Shown here in pieces: positions 10,401-11,266 of a stretch of DNA of 11,266 nt. The DNA is from Deltaproteobacteria bacterium (GTDB lineage Bacteria; Desulfobacterota; Desulfomonilia; UBA1062), in contig QMLJ01000008.1 in assembly GCA_003643935.1 (NCBI GenBank), forward strand, positions 1 through 11,266, given 5' to 3'. The translations under genes were made by a program, and so were the position numbers. The notes beneath the pieces are model-generated. The model was not told where the DNA came from, did not search any database, and saw only the letters and a list, made by a program, of their open reading frames with translations. Each line of letters begins with the position of its first letter. The stretch's first letter is position 1.

Positions 10401-11266
10401 CATAGTAGTTCGGGTTAAAGAAAAGATTGTTAAAGTAGGTCTCAGCAATCTCAAGGGTTGGTGGATTAGAAGGTCTTAATCTTTTGTATATCTCCAGTAT
10501 GGCATCCTCAGCAGTATCTGTCTTATCCAGGGCAAGTGTACTGGTAAGAGAAGAGCTATAATTTATGTCATCCACGTATATTGTGAATATCTCCTTGATA
10601 CCTGCATCGCGTATCCTCTCCAGGGTCTCCTCTGTTATGGTCTCGTTGGCATCCACAATCACCTCGCCAGTGCTGAGATTAACAGCGTCCTCGGCAAGGA
10701 TCTGGCCTATAAGCTCAGTTTCCTCGATAACAGCAGGCTCAACTTCCCTGCCATCCAGTTTCTTGATAGCACTGGCCGTTATCTTTCTGCCAGCCTTTAC
10801 TATGGTCTCACCACTATCCTTTACCTTTATATCTGTCTCTGCCCTTAGTCCCTTTGCCTGTTCTATATCAATGTGCCTTAGCACCTTGTCCTTTTCAAAG
10901 GTGTACCTGTTCTTGAGATAGTACATTCCAAGAATTTCCTGGTTTGTATAGCCCATTGCCTTCAATAGGACGGTTGCGGGCATCTTCCTTCTACGGTCTA
11001 TCCTAAGGTATAGAATCCCCTTTGCATCAAACTCGAGGTCGATCCAGGATCCCCTGGTAGGTATTATCCTGGCCGTGTACAGGAGCCTTTGACCTGCCTG
11101 CGACTTGACCTCGGCCTTGTCAAAAAAAAGACATGGGGAACGATGGAGCTGGTTTACAATGGCCCTCTCAGTACCGTTTATAATAAAGGTACAGTTCGGT
11201 GTCATCAGTGGTATCTCCCCGAAGTATACCTCCTGTTCCTTTATGTCCCTTATGCTCTGATTTCCG
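7477..11266 (-). CDS. rpoB: DNA-directed RNA polymerase subunit beta (N-terminus cut by window edge)
   Basis: Beta forms half of the RNA polymerase active-site cleft and holds the rifampicin pocket. The frame is open to the right edge and reads [14 protein letters not shown] before the first in-window ATG (11205), so that ATG is internal and the gene is partial. By comparison with E. coli about 110 N-terminal residues are missing; 1262 residues plus the stop are present. Landmarks: INGTER and QLHRSP near the edge; the beta insert after [11 protein letters not shown]; the rifampicin region [20 protein letters not shown] at 9973-10053; [37 protein letters not shown]; a Glu/Lys-rich coiled-coil stretch ([15 protein letters not shown]) in the second insert; the catalytic loop [12 protein letters not shown] around 8287-8320; and the C-terminal [19 protein letters not shown] and [13 protein letters not shown]. 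Susceptible-type residues are kept at the positions equivalent to E. coli Gln513, Asp516, Ser522, His526, Arg529 and Ser531. The stop is TGA, 36 nt before rpoC. Confidence 0.98.
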   Translation of the reverse strand, partial: GNQSIRDIKEQEVYFGEIPLMTPNCTFIINGTERAIVNQLHRSPCLFFDKAEVKSQAGQRLLYTARIIPTRGSWIDLEFDAKGILYLRIDRRRKMPATVLLKAMGYTNQEILGMYYLKNRYTFEKDKVLRHIDIEQAKGLRAETDIKVKDSGETIVKAGRKITASAIKKLDGREVEPAVIEETELIGQILAEDAVNLSTGEVIVDANETITEETLERIRDAGIKEIFTIYVDDINYSSSLTSTLALDKTDTAEDAILEIYKRLRPSNPPTLEIAETYFNNLFFNPNYYDLSKVGRLKINRKLGIDDKDVPLDTTILRKEDIFLTIKYLLELKDGRPNREVDDIDNMSNRRVRAVGELLENQYRIGLVRLERAIKERMSLQDVETMMPNNLINPKPISAVVREFFGSGQLSQFMDQTNPLSAITHKRRLSALGPGGLTRERAVFEVRDVHPSHYGRICPIETPEGPNIGLIVSLSTYARVNEFGFIETPYYEVKDGVVTDNIRYLSAMEENNEVIVQATEPTDSKGRIKADMVRVRMKNGEYGIVPREKVSLMDVATNQLFSVSANLIPFLEHDDANRALMGSNMQRQAVPLLFPEPPLVGTGMEKVVARDSGVCVIAKRDGTVWDVDGSRIVVIADEMSDSEDDTGVDIYKLYKFKRANQNTSFNQKPLVRKGDRVSRGDIIADGPATNGGELSLGRNLVVAFMPWGGYNYEDAILINENVVKGDYYTSVHIEEFEVMARDVKLGSEEITRDIPNVGEEALKDLDDAGIVRIGAEVKPGDILVGKITPKGETQLSPEEKLLRAIFGEKASDVKDSSLRVPPGIEGVVVNARVFTRRGQEKDKRSEEIEQREIEQIEKDKIDEIKIINAAARKNLEKLLVGKVLSSPLLSHLGDDILAKSGAKITKELLDKLGIEDMGDIRVKDGKKVEAAVEKIISRLDAQRLLVERLYDSRIERLKEGDDLPPGVNKMVKLYVAIKRKLSVGDKMSGRHGNKGVISRILPEEDMPFFENGMPVDIVLNPLGVPSRMNVGQILEAHLGWAAHGVSDAINTLLEKNTPVKEIRSFLKDIYKSRKVSALIDKASKEELMDLLKELAAKGLHVAVPVFDSAKEQDIKDLMDKVGIKNSGRVTLYDGRTGQPFDADVTVGVMYMLKLHHLVDDKIHARSIGPYSLVTQQPLGGKAQFGGQRLGEMEVWAIEAYGAAYSLQEFLTVKSDDVTGRTRMYESIVKGQHELEPGIPESFNVLTRELKSLGLDIKLIEGQG

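Noticed and set aside
11203..11205. ATG at 11205 as the true start of rpoB
   Set aside because: The frame continues upstream to the window edge with the conserved [14 protein letters not shown] sequence, so this Met is internal and corresponds to E. coli residue 130.

Overview
The window is a single, densely packed transcriptional block on the minus strand. In transcription order (right to left) it carries rpoB (5' end cut by the right edge), rpoC, rpsL, rpsG, fusA and the first 20 codons of tuf (cut by the left edge). These encode the beta and beta' subunits of RNA polymerase, ribosomal proteins S12 and S7, and elongation factors EF-G and EF-Tu: the classic rpoBC plus str operon. Every plus-strand open frame I looked at is an antisense shadow of one of these genes.

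Organism: this is bacterial core-genome DNA. The RNA polymerase is of the Gram-negative type. Beta has the lineage inserts seen in E. coli (one after the RRRK-P region, one before the catalytic GDKM-GRHGNKG loop), and beta' has a full-length insert of about 185 residues inside the trigger loop. rpoBC runs straight into rpsL-rpsG-fusA-tuf, which is not the E. coli arrangement, where the two operons are separate. Base composition is moderate and codons lean to AGG/AGA for Arg and ATA for Ile. Together this suggests a deltaproteobacterial (Desulfobacterota) or Nitrospirota-like lineage. That is a low-confidence inference; the class cannot be fixed by reading alone.

Layout: 11266-7477 rpoB; 36 nt gap; 7440-3103 rpoC, starting at TTG; 77 nt gap with a small hairpin; 3025-2654 rpsL; 23 nt gap; 2630-2157 rpsG; 11 nt gap; 2145-67 fusA, probably starting at TTG; 4 nt gap; 62-1 tuf. 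Each downstream gene has a purine-rich ribosome binding site 6-11 nt before its start. No gap exceeds 77 nt. I see no mobile element, tRNA, rRNA, CRISPR array or strong intrinsic terminator.

The genes supply the transcription core and the translating ribosome's decoding and translocation parts, co-expressed as usual. Residues known as resistance sites for rifampicin (RpoB) and streptomycin (S12) carry the susceptible-type amino acids. The most unusual feature is an extra segment of about 78 residues in the N-terminal clamp part of beta', absent from E. coli. There are also a few substitutions at normally invariant positions of RpoB and EF-G. I found no new biological system here.
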